Shown here: positions 13,270 to 24,827 of the stretch, in pieces | Numbering within the stretch: the first letter of the stretch is position 1 | Layout of the letters: each line of letters begins with the position of its first letter | Assembly: GCF_963678635.1 (NCBI RefSeq) | Contig: NC_087068.1 | Span: 57,087,896-57,151,895 of the forward strand | DNA: 64,000 nt | Reading direction: 5' to 3' | From: Symsagittifera roscoffensis | Lineage: Eukaryota; Xenacoelomorpha; Acoela; Convolutidae | Program-made: the position numbers and the translations under genes | Notes under the pieces: generated by a model | Databases searched by the model: none | Told to the model about the DNA's origin: nothing | What the model saw: the letters and a program-made list of their open reading frames with translations, nothing else

Positions 13270-13510
13270 ACAAAGTAAAACTAATCGTATAACAGCCCCC
13301 GCTACGCATAAATAATACTCTGTTAGAGGATTAGACATAAAATTAAGGCCAAACTTGATCATGAAACACAAAAGTGACATATCCGACCAATTTATATGCG
13401 ATACGCCAATTATCAGGCAAACAAAAAGCCAACAACTTTTTGGAAATGGAATATTTCTAGTTTGAAAGAAAAACAGGTCTGGGTCAGATTAGAACCCGGG
13501 ACTTTTGCCG
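13270..13510. repeat. Dispersed repeat with tRNA-like B-box
   Basis: The segment 13483-13500 reads on the minus strand as a degenerate B-box (GGGTTCTAATCTGACC). The stretch before it (GAAAAACAGGTCTGGGTCAG) is shared with 37355-37375. A second block, 13318-13385, matches 37670-37730 with the same order of words but diverged. The two blocks appear in opposite order at the two sites, so they may belong to a longer repeating unit. Confidence 0.45.
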
Positions 13511-13852
13511 CCAATTTTTAATCTATGTGTTATGGCAGTTTTTATTCTATGTGTTGTTCAACTAACTAAACTCATTCAAAATTGGGAGAATCTTTCAAAA
13601 TGGGAGAAGTGTGCCAGAGATGCGTAGAAATTTGATTTTATTACATACCACGATACAGTGATTCTGGTAAACAAGTTGCTAACCCAAAAAGCTCTATATT
13701 CCGATTTAATCATGCTTGCTAATTGGAAGAGTAATAATACCTGTTTTCCATAAAATTTCTCTTCTAAGCTATGATTGCTTGTATTCAGCTCGTAATAAAA
13801 ATAGTCAGTCAAACTTATTGATGCATATTTTCTACGAGATACCTGATTCAGG

Positions 13853-13889
13853 ACTTGGGCAAGCAATATTTTTCATAGCTTGCCCAAGT
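13853..13889. repeat. Perfect 12-bp stem hairpin
   Basis: ACTTGGGCAAGC at 13853-13864 and its exact complement at 13878-13889 flank a 13-nt A/T-rich loop. It lies inside the large intron; no function is apparent. Confidence 0.7.
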
Positions 13890-14555
13890 TTTTCACTATT
13901 TCTTATTTAATAATTACTAAAAAGTTTTAAAAAACTCCAGCTGTAAATATAGAGTTTTTTTCATGTATTCTTTTTAAGTTTTTCTCCTTTTAAACACAAC
14001 CAGATCTTTTAAAGTTTCGCTGATAACGGTAGCTCTTAATCTATGTGTTGTTCAATTAACTAAACACATTCAAAATTGATTCTTTCAATATGGTAAAAAC
14101 CATCAACGACTAATCTTCATTAGGATAAATTACAGCTATTAATTTAGAGAATATCTCCATAAAAATTACCTTGACTTCATTTTATTTGATAATTGCGCGC
14201 ACTCAAAAAATTTAGTGTTCCTCCGACCATTTGAAAATGGGGAGAGATTAGATATTTAGTTGAGTTTTGGTTTATTCTTTTTTTTGTTTTCCACGCAAAA
14301 TTAGCTACCACAAGTAGACATCAGAGAGAGTTGAATGATATATTATTTTCGAGCTTTTTAGTCGTGATTTCTCGTTTAATTTCGAGTGGGCGAGCCGGCT
14401 GACAATAGTTTCTTTTAATAGCTTAAAAGCTTACAATAGCTTAAATTAAGCCCTAAAAACTCAATTTTTCTCTGCTCAAGTTATTTGTTTTGAGTATTTT
14501 AGCGCCTTTTTGAAACAAAAACGTCAAAAATTGAGAATTTGGAATTTTTGTTTTT

Positions 14556-14622
14556 TTGGTCATGTTTCTCCATTATTTCATTTCCAACTTTGGTCATGTT
14601 TCTCCATTATTTCATTTCCAAT
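14556..14622. repeat. Short tandem duplication, ~34 bp x2
   Basis: The words TTGGTCATGTTTCTCC and ATTATTTCATTTCCAA occur twice back to back. It is an intronic simple duplication. Confidence 0.75.
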
Positions 14623-14999
14623 TTCCTTATTTTATTATGACTGTCGAATATGCCTAAGCTTTGTTTTTCATTCAGATCTTTTTATCACACCAAACGACTA
14701 AAAAACGACTTTAATTAGAAAAAAATGAGGGTGTTTTTTTAAAAGTATTGTCGGAACATTCTGTGCTACTTGCACAGCAACCAACTATCCTTGTTTTGTT
14801 TTCTCTTAAGTTTTAATATTTAAGAAAATATCAAAAAACAGAACATTTCCGGCAAATGGCGTCAAGCCATGAGGTAAAGGTGCGGATTTGAAGAAAAAAG
14901 TAGGCAAGTGTGCATATTCGATGAAACGCTGTAAATAATTACTAGCTAGCAGGCCGTTGTCCATTAATGAAAGCAGTTACATTTCATACACCGAATCAG

Positions 15000-16570
15000 C
15001 TCGCGTAAACTTCACGTTTCTCCAAGGAAGCTATCGATGAAATATTTCAAGACTTTTTTATAGCTAGAGTCGGCTTGCAAAAAGTTTTTAATTTAGTCCA
15101 TTCAAGCTATGAAACTGTGAACAATTTAAAGTTATTTCACAAAGCGCATCGGATGGCGAAATCCTTACTTTTTTTATTTAAGCCATTTAAACGACGCAAG
15201 TTTGAAATATTTCAAGAAATTTCACATTATAGGGAAGCATTTCAAGCCGTGAAAGTATGAAATAATTCAATCTATTTCGAACAACGAACTGGTTCGCGAA
15301 ATATTAAACTTTTCAAAACATGCTATTCAAGCGACTAAAATTTTGAAATACTTCAATTTATTTTATAGAGCAGATTGTTTTGCGATTAATTAAGTTTTTC
15401 TTAGCAAACTAAATGAGTAATAGAACTTTGACAAAATTCAAGTTATTTCATAAACCGAATTGTTTCGCGAAAATTTATATTTTTCAAAGCATGGTGGTTG
15501 CTGTTTTTAATTGATTCGTTTCATACTGAAATGAAACTGTAGATGCAAAATTTAGGAAAAGAAGTACAGGTACTGTCTAGCCTTCAAGTCGAACTGAGTT
15601 CATCTTGTTGAAAGAGTTCCTGACTTTTTCCAAAGTAATACTAGAATAATCCACAATCAAAAGAATGTTTGACAAATCCTGTGTAAACGCCTTTCAAAGC
15701 TGCACTGAATGATTTTTCATGGTTTTAGGCTTAGCTTTTTTTAAATTTTGCGCTCAATACAATATTTAAAACTTTGAGACCTTAGCGCATTCAGACTTTA
15801 TAAAATATACGACTAGCACGCCCGTCCCCAATGATCAATTGGCTCGCAAAAAATTAGTGTTGTTCTAATCAAGCTATTCAATTAAGGAAACTTCGAATAA
15901 TTTCAAGTTAGGCCATATCGTAAATCGGACTGAAAAACTTTAGGTTTCATAGAACGAATCGGTTCACAAAAAAGTTTTTCTAGGCAAGCAAGGAAACTTT
16001 GAAGTAATACCAAACTTTTTATGAAGCATATCGGATGGTGAAACCCTAGATTTTTATACGAAAGCTATTCAAGCTATGAAACAGTAAAATTTTTCTAAGC
16101 AAGCTATTCAGGCTTTGAACCTTAGCAATATTTCAAAAATATTTATGAAGTAAACCGGATAGCGAAACTTAAGGTTTTTATGTGGAAACTAATCAAGCGA
16201 TGAAACAGTAAGTTTTTCTAGGCAAGCTATTAAAGCAAGAAAGCTTTGATCAAATTCACGTTTTTTCATAGAGCAAATCAGTTGGCGAAAAGTTAAAGTT
16301 TTTTTAGTAAGCTATTCAAGAGTTGAAATGAATTATTTCCAGTTACTTGACAGAAGTAACTGGTTCGCAAATGGTTCAAGCTTTTCAATGCATGCTATTT
16401 ACAATACGAAGCTTTGAAATATTTTCAAGTCATTGCACAGACTGATTTGGTTCGCGAAAAGCTTAGGTTTTTCGAAGTAATGTATTAGAGCTATGAAACT
16501 TTGATTTATTTCAAGGTATTGGTATTTCAAAGACTGAATCGGTTCGTGTAGAATTCTACTGTATTACATG
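15000..16570. repeat. Degenerate ~86-bp satellite, left part
   Basis: Many diverged copies of a unit built from three words occur in order: a variant of GAATCGGTTCGCGAAAAG, then TTTTTCTAAGCAAGC, then TATTCAAGCTATGAAACTTTG. Spacing is near 85-90 bp where copies are well kept. The same units continue at 19020-19510 after an insertion. No coding sense is seen. Confidence 0.7.
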
Positions 16571-16599
16571 CTATAGTAACCTGAGCGTACGATTGATTC

Positions 16600-19010
16600 G
16601 TCATTAAGTTAAGTAGTACAGCAAACAAAGGGTAAAGTTCGAAATAGTTCAATCTTCGAAGATATCGTCCCTCCTATGCCAGAAAACAAAATTTGAAAAA
16701 ATCGGCGAACCCCCACCCCCAAATCGGAACTAAGAAAGCGAATGTTATGAAATTCAGAGGAGCGACACTAGAGATGATTTGACCCCGACATACAAAAAAC
16801 GGGACCCCTCAGACCCTTTGGGGGCGAGTGATAACGGTCCCCGGAAGTGTAAATGGCCCTATCAGAATTCGGAAACTAGCGGCGGTATTGGGCTCAAATT
16901 CTAGTATGTTGTAGGCCTAGTTAAGGGGAGCTTAAGTTTGGACCCCCACTTCCGGTTTTATGCCCTTAGTAAACAAACCCACCCCTAACTTCCGGAAGTC
17001 GTTTCCCGGCCACCGATGAACGCAGGGAGCTGAAACTTGGAGGGATGATAGGTAGTGGCAAGATACATCTTGTATTATAATTTGAACCATATCCGGCGGT
17101 TGGACCGGAAGCTATTAGCACTTGGAAAAACACCCCCTTAGACCGGAAATAGGCAATTTACGCGAAATAATGAGCGAGGGCACATCGATTTCATTGCTGC
17201 AATGGACATAAGATACGGACCCCGAAAAAAGACCCCTGGTGAGTGAAAACCCTCCGGCGACTCCTTCCGGTGTTAAAAGCATTTTCCCGGAAAAAGTGAT
17301 AATGGACCTTAGAAATGGGAAAACTGGTGAAGAATTGATGGGATATGAATGAAACTTGGTAGTTAAGACCCCCATGGGATTCTGAACCCAAATATAGAAG
17401 TTTGACCCCGGTTGACCCCTATTGACCTTAAGTTGACCTTTGGACTTTTTGACCCCAAAATTGCATGGAAAGCCCAATATTAACACCGGAAAGTGGCGTC
17501 TTTCCCAGCCAACCCCTGGAAATGAGGATGAGTCACCTTGCTAAAAATTGAGGGGAAAACTTATTAATTGGGAACTAGAGCAGAAGCTGATAGAGATATA
17601 GATTTTACATTGCAACCTTGTAGTAGAGGATTTAATTTAAAGTGGACTTGGTAAACATTGGGTTCAATTTAGCTTGGCGAATGCGCTATTAAAAGAATAT
17701 TAATCAGGGTAAAAGAAAAGTAGTCCCAGAGGAAATTGGTAGTAATAGAGGCGTAGCATGAGAGTTAGGTCTCCTAAACCATATGAACGGACGGGGAATT
17801 AACTGGCTTCCCGGAGGTGACTTTTTGGTTTGATTTGACCCCTAATAGACGAACTACGTTCCCCTGATAGCTAGGTTGGGATTGGAATAGAGTTTAGATA
17901 GAAATTTTAGATGCCTGAAATGAATTAGCTACCCATAAAAATGGCCTCCCCCTACCCTTGGGAGGTCGGAACGTTAACGGGATAATTAAAATAAAGGCCT
18001 TGGGAATAAAGACTGAGTAAACATAGCATGGTTCGGAGGTTGAGTTGAACTCGAGGGCTAAAGTTCACAGAGTTCAGGAATTGGTTGATTAGAATCGTAT
18101 GACATTTGTTTGCTTGGTCAAATTGTGACAGCTATCGCATACCGGGTATCTAATAAGTGTGAAAAGATTGATAAAAGAAACCGAAGTTGGCAGGTGGCAG
18201 AGTTGACAGGGGGAGGGATAAAGCCTTAAAACATGCGCGGACGGGTGATTTAGGCGGATGTCAGGACTGATAGGGAATGGCGTGACTTAACTACAACTAA
18301 GTGTAAAAAAAAGATAAGGAATTGGAGGGTACCGGAGAGCCTTTAAGAGTCAGAACAGTGTTAGCTACCATTAAGAGTAGTTGGTTCTCGTCAGAGAAGA
18401 ATTATTGCGTGCGAACCGAATAGTTGGTTCTCAGTTAGTTAGAGAACAATTTGGGCTACAAGCTAAGTTAGTCGCTTGATTCTCAAACTAAAGTGAGAAC
18501 GAGTTGGAAGACTTGTTAATGTGAATGTAGATTAGTTAGTGAATGTTAGTTAGGCTATCTAGAGGATAGCGGAATCGTTGTTGAACGATTGATATTGAAA
18601 GAAGTTCTCGAGGAGAACGTTAGTTAGTACTGAGGTGTTGATTGAACTGCAGGAGGCAGTTGGTTTAATTAATAGTAATCGCGAACCCCTTTCTTTAATT
18701 GAATGATTAATTTATATTTCAGCCCAATATAGGTTACTCTGTATTTGCTTATACTCATATCTTTATTCATTCTTATTATTGGCATTGTTGTTGCGATCGA
18801 TTATTGATTGACGGGTGAGATACAGTCGGAGGAGCACGAATCACGGGGCGAGCAGCACAGTACAGTACAGAGCAGCCAACCACCAAATCAACCCTTTTGG
18901 GATTGTGAACAGTACTGGGAATCGGTTGCCCCGCTGACCTCAGTACCAAAGGGAACATATTGCGGCGGTGTGAAATAGCGAGCAAGACCGGCCTAGAGAT
19001 ATTGTGAATT
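16600..19010. mobile_element. 2.4-kb inserted repeat of unknown class
   Basis: This block is clearly richer in G+C than the satellite on both sides, which resumes after it, so it looks like an insertion. It has many CCGGAAG and GACCCC words, an array of TGACC half-sites at 17403-17454, and a run of small hairpins at 18385-18661. The frames of 60-120 codons within it have no recognisable domain. It could be a non-autonomous element or an LTR-like piece. Ends and target-site duplication are not resolved; a GAATTC is present near both edges. Confidence 0.45.
18385..18661. repeat. Array of perfect short hairpins
   Basis: Six or seven perfect inverted pairs follow one another: TTCTC/GAGAA (18385-18398), GTTCTC/GAGAAC (18427-18447), TTCTCA/TGAGAA (18480-18499), GCTATC/GATAGC (18554-18570), AATCGTT/AACGATT (18573-18590), GTTCTC/GAGAAC (18604-18618) and AACTGC/GCAGTT (18645-18661). 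Loops are 3-9 nt. The same arm GTTCTC recurs in four of them. Confidence 0.8.
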
Positions 19011-19019
19011 CCTTCACGT

Positions 19020-19510
19020 TTACAGTTCGCGAAAAAATTAAATTTTTCTAATCAAGCTTTTAAGCTACAAAACTTTAAAACATAACCAATTGAAGATTAG
19101 AAAAGAGTAATGAACGCAAGTGAACATTAAAAAAACACTGTTTTTTTGAAAAAATCTCAACTTTTGGATTTCAAACAAAAAAAAATGGATGCCCTTTAAG
19201 CTCTTTGAGATTCTAGAACAATTTATGATTGGCGCTTTTTTGATATTATGAACTCAACTTGAGAAAACTGGATCAATAGGTACAGTTATTTCAATATTTC
19301 AAGTTGTTTCAAAAACCGAATCAGTTCGCGAAAAGCTTCAAGTTTTCTAAGCGAGCTATTCAAGCTTTGAAACTTTGAATTATTTTAAGTTACTTTTGTG
19401 AACGGAATCGGTTCGCAAAAAGGTTCAGTTTTTCTAAGCAAGCTATTCAAACTACGAAACTTTGAAACCTTCCATTTATTTCATAGACCGAATCGGTTCG
19501 CAAAAAGTTT
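19020..19510. repeat. Degenerate ~86-bp satellite, right part
   Basis: The CGGTTCGC word appears at 19322 (as CAGTTCGC), 19409 and 19494, spaced 87 and 85 bp, with the TTTTTCTAAGCAAGC and TATTCAA words between. This is the continuation of the satellite at 15000-16570. A further block at 19520-19640 matches 15510-15610 (shared TACTGTCTAGCCTT and AGTTCATCTT). Confidence 0.7.
19085..19285. repeat. Member of ~200-bp dispersed repeat family
   Basis: Shares the words AAAAGAGTAATGAACGCAAG, TTTAAGCTCTTTGA, ATGATTGGCGCTTTTTTGAT and GAAAACTGGATCAATAGGTA with copies near 28655-28960, 32440-32610 and 33325-33500. It overlaps the satellite block at 19020-19510. Confidence 0.6.
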
Positions 19511-21563
19511 CTCAGCGTGGAGGTTGCTGCTTGTAGTTGAAATGAATCTATAAAGGCAATTTCTGGTCAAAAATAAGCAGTTACTGTCTAGCCTTGAAAT
19601 TGGATCAAGTTCATCTTCCTCTGATGGTTGCTCTGAACAATTCTTGAACGTTGTGCTTGATAGAAAAGTTAAAACGTTGCGTCCATATCGTATTAGGACT
19701 TTCATTTTAGGTATACGACAAAGCTATTAAGTCCGACATTTAAAACTAGTAACTTCTCGTTAAGGAAAACCCTGCTTTATTTAAACATTTCTAAAACATT
19801 TTCTGGTCAGACATTTAGATTAGAACTTGTCAGAAAAAAAAAATGCTCGGTACGGGTAATAAGTTCATTCTGTCAATTCTGTAGATTTTGTTTCAGTACA
19901 CTTGGTGATTGCTTAAAAAATATTTAAATGTACACCTGTTATCTCAACTAATAGAACAAAATTGAAAAACTTTTTTTTTCAATGAATGGTCTAAAGGTCG
20001 TTTCATCAGTCCTTATTCAAATGCAACTAAAAAACTTCTTAGTAGTGTCCAATTCTTATGGAAATATTGATACTTTTCTTACAATAACTCAATTATGTCC
20101 TGATTGCATTAAAATTTATTAACCATCAAAATTATTTGATCTTCTTCGAGATAGTAAACGGTCATTTTTTGTTGAAAGCGAAAATGATCATAAATCTTCA
20201 TGGTCAATTGGAAGCTATCTTAGTGCATCAAACTTCACGCCTTTTATGCCCTCCTACTGTGACTAAATATTTTGAGCCAAAATTTTGATTAAAATGTACG
20301 CGAAAGGTATGAAAAGCTTAAATTTCGAAAATATTAATGCTTACTAGGAAATGAGAGGTTCGACGCTTTCAGAGGTTCGGCATTAGGTAGATGATTTAAA
20401 AAAATTTCAATATGATTCTGAAAATATGATATATTGTACACAGTTAACTCAAAAGAGTTATGGTTCCAATAACTCTTCTTTTGGAAAGTATCTCGCTTAA
20501 AAGTTGTACGCATTGAAAAGCATAAAAGTTTATCTTTTAAGTAAACATTTGCTTTTCATTTGATCAATTTGGCTTAGAAGTCCTCAATAGTTTTTTTGCT
20601 AGTTCTTTTAATGCCAAACGGCGCTATCGTTTTCTAACACTCAAAAATTGTCACATTTGTTCATTTTTGCCCTTGCTGGTTATTATGCTGTGTGCTTCCT
20701 GACCGAACAACGATTTTCAAGTCTTTTAATCGTTGCAGTGTTGATAGTTAAACATCGCTGCTCAACTACAGAGATTTTTCTATAGCTATTTGTCTATACC
20801 TATATTTGGTCCTATCTTGTGTTTGGATAAAAAAAGATGCTATTAGAAAAGGTGGTATTTTTGCGATTTCTACCCATGATATCTACCAAACTTGTTCTTT
20901 GTAATACGCTTAAGCTAATCCATTAATTAACTAAATTGCGAAGTTTTCACTGTTTGTCAATTTCAATGTTTATGTTTATAAAATAAAGTTTTCTCGTAAA
21001 ATTTGTCGTATTTTGTCATGTCCTGACATAACTCGTTTTGATATTCAAGCAACACTATTTTTTTTCGTTTGAACGCTCAAGTACCAGATTAAAAGACCAG
21101 CAGTTTAATTTTAAACACATTCGATATGCTTAACAAAAAACCTTTTCAATGCTTCAGCAACTCCACGTTGTTTGCCATATTAAACAATTATTTTTTTAGC
21201 TATTACCAAAACTAAAAAATTATTTTTATTTGACCAAAAAATGTTCAAATCCTTACGAAAACATATATTCAATGACTTGAGAACCAAAAACACCAAATTG
21301 TAACTCGTCGGTTGTCGCTTCTCAAATAGGTACAGTGGGTGAATAGAGATTGACGAAAAAACTAAGATCCAGGTTTGCAAACCCCGATTTACTTATGAAA
21401 TTTTCGATTTCAATCGATCTTTATCCGAAAATGAATGAAGCATATAGCTTTTTTGTAACTTGAATTTTTTTATTATTTGATGATGCAGATGCACTAAACA
21501 AAATCTGAAATTGAGCTTCAGCTTTGTTTTTTTTGTCCACTAAATGATTAAACAACTTTAAAA

Positions 21564-21696
21564 ATTTGGATCTACTTAACAATCTCCCCCTTTTCAAGAA
21601 AGGGGGGATATTTTTTAGTAGATACCATGGGGGGGGGGGGGGGGGAGATTCTTAAGTAGACACAATAGGGGGGGAGATTGTTAAGTAGATCCAAAA
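21564..21696. repeat. Foldback palindrome with G17 tract
   Basis: GGATCTACTTAACAATCTCC from 21568 is mirrored as its complement ending at 21692, giving arms of about 26 bp. Between them lie a run of 17 G at 21629-21645 and an internal partial copy (GGGAGATTCTTAAGTAGA). It looks like a small foldback element whose G tract has expanded. Confidence 0.8.
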
Positions 21697-22436
21697 AACT
21701 TAGATTTGATTGTTTCATTTGTCACTTTTCTGCTCACTATTATTCAGGACCGGTTTTTAACATATTGTTCAATTCTTTTATTGCAATTTTCTCACGCCAA
21801 TTAGCGCATTGTACTTGAAAAACAGAAAAAAAAGTCGGAACAATAGGATACCAGAAAATTTACGAAAGCTGAGAATCGAGATAGAACTCTGATATAGGAA
21901 AACCGGTCACTCCCGAAGGTCCAATATTTTAAATAGGTCGTCAAATTTACTTTTTGCCAATAAACTAACGGAGTATATACGCCTGGCGTTGTTTTTTATT
22001 CAGACCAGTTTTTTGTTTGCAAGGATTTTTCAACAAAAACAAAAAATCCCTGAGTTCAAATTAATGAAACAATTTACCACCAGTGATCACGTTTGGTAAA
22101 AGTTTGGGCGTTTGGAACTTCCATTTGCCTACAAATTTAGTTTATTTGCAATTTTTATTAAAATGAGGCAAGTGAAGGGAACTATTTCATCTTGGCTATT
22201 TATTCTGCGATCAAAATCATTCCATTATGCTTTAAAGCAAGCTATTAATGACATTTTATTTACCTTAACTGTTCAAATGAATTTACTTTCTATTTGATTT
22301 TGGCTGTTAGGGTAGGAAAAACAATGATAAAAAAATTTTGTTCATCTTAAAGTTTTTTTTCCAGAAACTACTCGAGACAAATTAAAGGGCAGTACAAATA
22401 TTTGGGCTTTGCTCTGATACGAGCAAAAGGTGAAGT

Positions 22437-22808
22437 CCCATTTGTACCAAGGTTCATTTGTACCAAAATTAAAGATTGGTCCCATTTGTACCAAATTTAT
22501 TCAACTCAATTTCTGATAGGTCGAATTGTGAGCCAAGGAATTATCACATTAATTTTCTAATGTTCAAACAGAAGAAAACCAAAAGGCAGAATAGTGACCA
22601 CCGCAGTCGCGCCATTGTGTTGCGAGCTTGCCAGCAGAGGGTAGGTTTCTATACGAAAATTAAAGCCGGTTATCGCCGCAAAGCGGCAACGCGCGCGTAG
22701 CGCGCCCACCGGCGACCTTAAACCAAAAGCTTTAAAAAATCGGCTGTTTTTGGGCAATTGAATATTTTGGTACTAACGCGATTGATTTTTTATTTCGGTA
22801 CAAATGGG
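22437..22808. repeat. Element bounded by CCCATTTGTACC words
   Basis: CCCATTTGTACC stands at 22437 and 22481, with a variant near 22453, and as its exact complement at 22797-22808. The enclosed DNA changes to high G+C around 22590-22725. It may be a small terminal-inverted-repeat element. Confidence 0.5.
22665..22713. repeat. GC-rich three-way-junction palindrome
   Basis: The outer stem GCCGGT (22665-22670) pairs with ACCGGC (22708-22713). Inside are two perfect hairpins: GCCGC-AAA-GCGGC (22675-22687) and GCGCGC-GTA-GCGCGC (22691-22705). The whole could fold as a three-way junction in DNA or RNA. It is an isolated GC island in an AT-rich intron. Confidence 0.8.
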
Positions 22809-23368
22809 ACTGATTTATCATTTTGGTAATTGTGAATACCAACCGAGCAGAATTATTGAGTTTATTGTTGGCTAATTGAACCGACAACCATTGGTCAATT
22901 AAATTTGAGAAATATTTTGGAAATGGCCTAATCGATTGTCAATTTTTCTGTCCGTATAAAAGAATGCAGTAGACTTGCTAGTTATTTCATGTTTAGTTTT
23001 CTCAAATTTTCAATTTTGAAAAATTTACCTTCTGCCTTAAAGTCAATTGGCGAGAAATTGAAGTTGTAATTCCGGTACCTAAGTATTAGATTTTCAAATA
23101 AAATGAAAATTCAAGTTAAATATTTTTTCGCCTTACAGTACCTGCACCGATTTTCAAGCGTTGATTATTTTATGATAGTTTTATAGTTTCAACAATCGAT
23201 TCTGTTATGATTTTTACCAGTCTTACCAAAATTGAGAAAAAGCTTATTGTTATCAATTAATAATCGATCATTATCTATTTTTGAAATTATAATCAAATAT
23301 AATACATTTTAATCAATTATAATCGATTATTACTCCATCTATTGTTCGGTTTAATTAAATAAATATAC

Positions 23369-23812
23369 ACAGGTTGCTCGGTCCTTTCATGAGTATATGG
23401 GGCGTTCAACAGTGCCGAAAACGGCGAGAAAATTTCAGAATAACTTAAACGCATTTTCTAAAGAGCGGGAAATTACTGACGCTAATAAACAAAGAAATGT
23501 CTGACGCTAATAATGTCTGCAACTGCAAATTTTACAATTATTTTGGCGCCAAAGTTGCAAATTTTCTTGCGCAAAATCTTAAAGTGTCACTTAAGATTGT
23601 AAACGATCGCCATTTAATTTTTGATTGCCGCACTTAATATGTTGAAGTTAGTTCAAATTTACGGCACTGTTCAACAAAATTTTCATTTTCGGCACAGTTG
23701 AATTGATTTTTTTGGCACTGTTGTACTGCCCCAGGAGATAGCAATAATTGCTTTAAATTTGAAGCAGTTATTGCTATTTCATTAATACACATCAAACGAC
23801 CGAGCAACCTGT
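23369..23812. mobile_element. MITE-like element with 15-bp terminal inverted repeats
   Basis: ACAGGTTGCTCGGTC at 23369 is repeated as its exact complement ending at 23812. Looser similarity extends outward into A/T words and inward (TTTCATGAGTATAT against TTTGATGTGTATTA). The 444-bp interior is non-coding. Target duplication is not clear because both flanks are T/A-rich. Confidence 0.65.
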
Positions 23813-24827
23813 TTATTTATTTAACTGCTGTATTTAGGAGGCCATTCTTATGACAGAAAAACCTATGCGCGTGCGAAAAATAATCAAGAACTGCTCAAAA
23901 CTTACTAATTATCCGATTAATTCTTTCAGATTTTAAAATACTGAATTCGGATTGGCTTCCATAAATTTCGGGCATTCGGCCCAAATGGCATGAGTGATTC
24001 CATTTTTTTTATCACATGTAGGTTTTAAGTAGTCGACTAACCTCCCTTTTTAGAACATGAGTTTTACTAGTGAGTTTTACTCGAGTTTATCACAATAAAT
24101 TCCTAAAATGAGTCGAACTTTTTTATCATCTTTTTTTTATGTTTTATATTCTGAGACTTCACTTGACTAATTTTCATGCAAACAAATTAAGTTTTTATTC
24201 AAAACTGAAGTTAATTTTTACAAGAACTCCGTTTTTTTAGGAGTTCATACAAAATTACATGCGCTTTCTCCATCTTAATCAGGGTAGAAGCAAATATCAA
24301 TAGATGTTTTCTCGGCTTCTCAGACCTCGTCTGTATCCTATGCATTGGGAAGCTTCATTGTTTTCTCGACCATTCGGAACTTTTGGAATGTTTAAAAATT
24401 CTGAACTAACTTGAAATTTTACTATAACTGCCAGTTTTATGCAAGTTTAATTTCGATAAAAATTGTCTATTTTTCTCAAAAATTAGGGCTAAAGCTTATG
24501 GATCGTTATAAATAATTGCAGATTCGAACTTTTTTGTGAAACCCTTGGCAACTCTCCCAAATTTCACAGAACGGTTTTTCTTTTACTTAAACGGCCCAAA
24601 TTTTTATTTTCTCGAAACCTGAGAACAGAAATAATAATACTCGCAAATATGATGGGTTGAACAAGAAATAATTTGCTAAAGCAAATAAACTTTCACGTTT
24701 AACTTTAATGCGGGGATGTTCACAATACTTTTTGGGCAGAATGTATAAGAAAAAACAAGCTTACGCTTCAAAAATTGCATGAAAATTACCAGTCAAGATT
24801 TGACTTTTTTTGTACTTTTGCGTGTAC

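Larger units (their letters stand above)
9480..24827 (-). other. 15.3-kb intron of the RBM12-like gene
   Basis: The intron runs from donor G|GTACAC (24828/24827) to acceptor TTTAG (ending 9480). The split codon is Gly (G|GC), and joining the exons restores an uninterrupted RRM1. The intron carries only AT-rich DNA and repeats: an ~86-bp satellite, a 2.4-kb insertion, a palindromic G-tract element, a GC-rich palindrome and a MITE-like element (listed separately). The open frames inside it are short and without recognisable domains. About 9505-13270, 19700-21560 and 23830-24780 hold nothing else that I can name, except a direct repeat of ~100 bp near 11045 and 11505. Confidence 0.85.

Noticed and set aside
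17115-17486. 123-codon frame on the minus strand
   Set aside because: It lies in an inserted repeat full of CCGGAAG and TGACC words and shows no domain.
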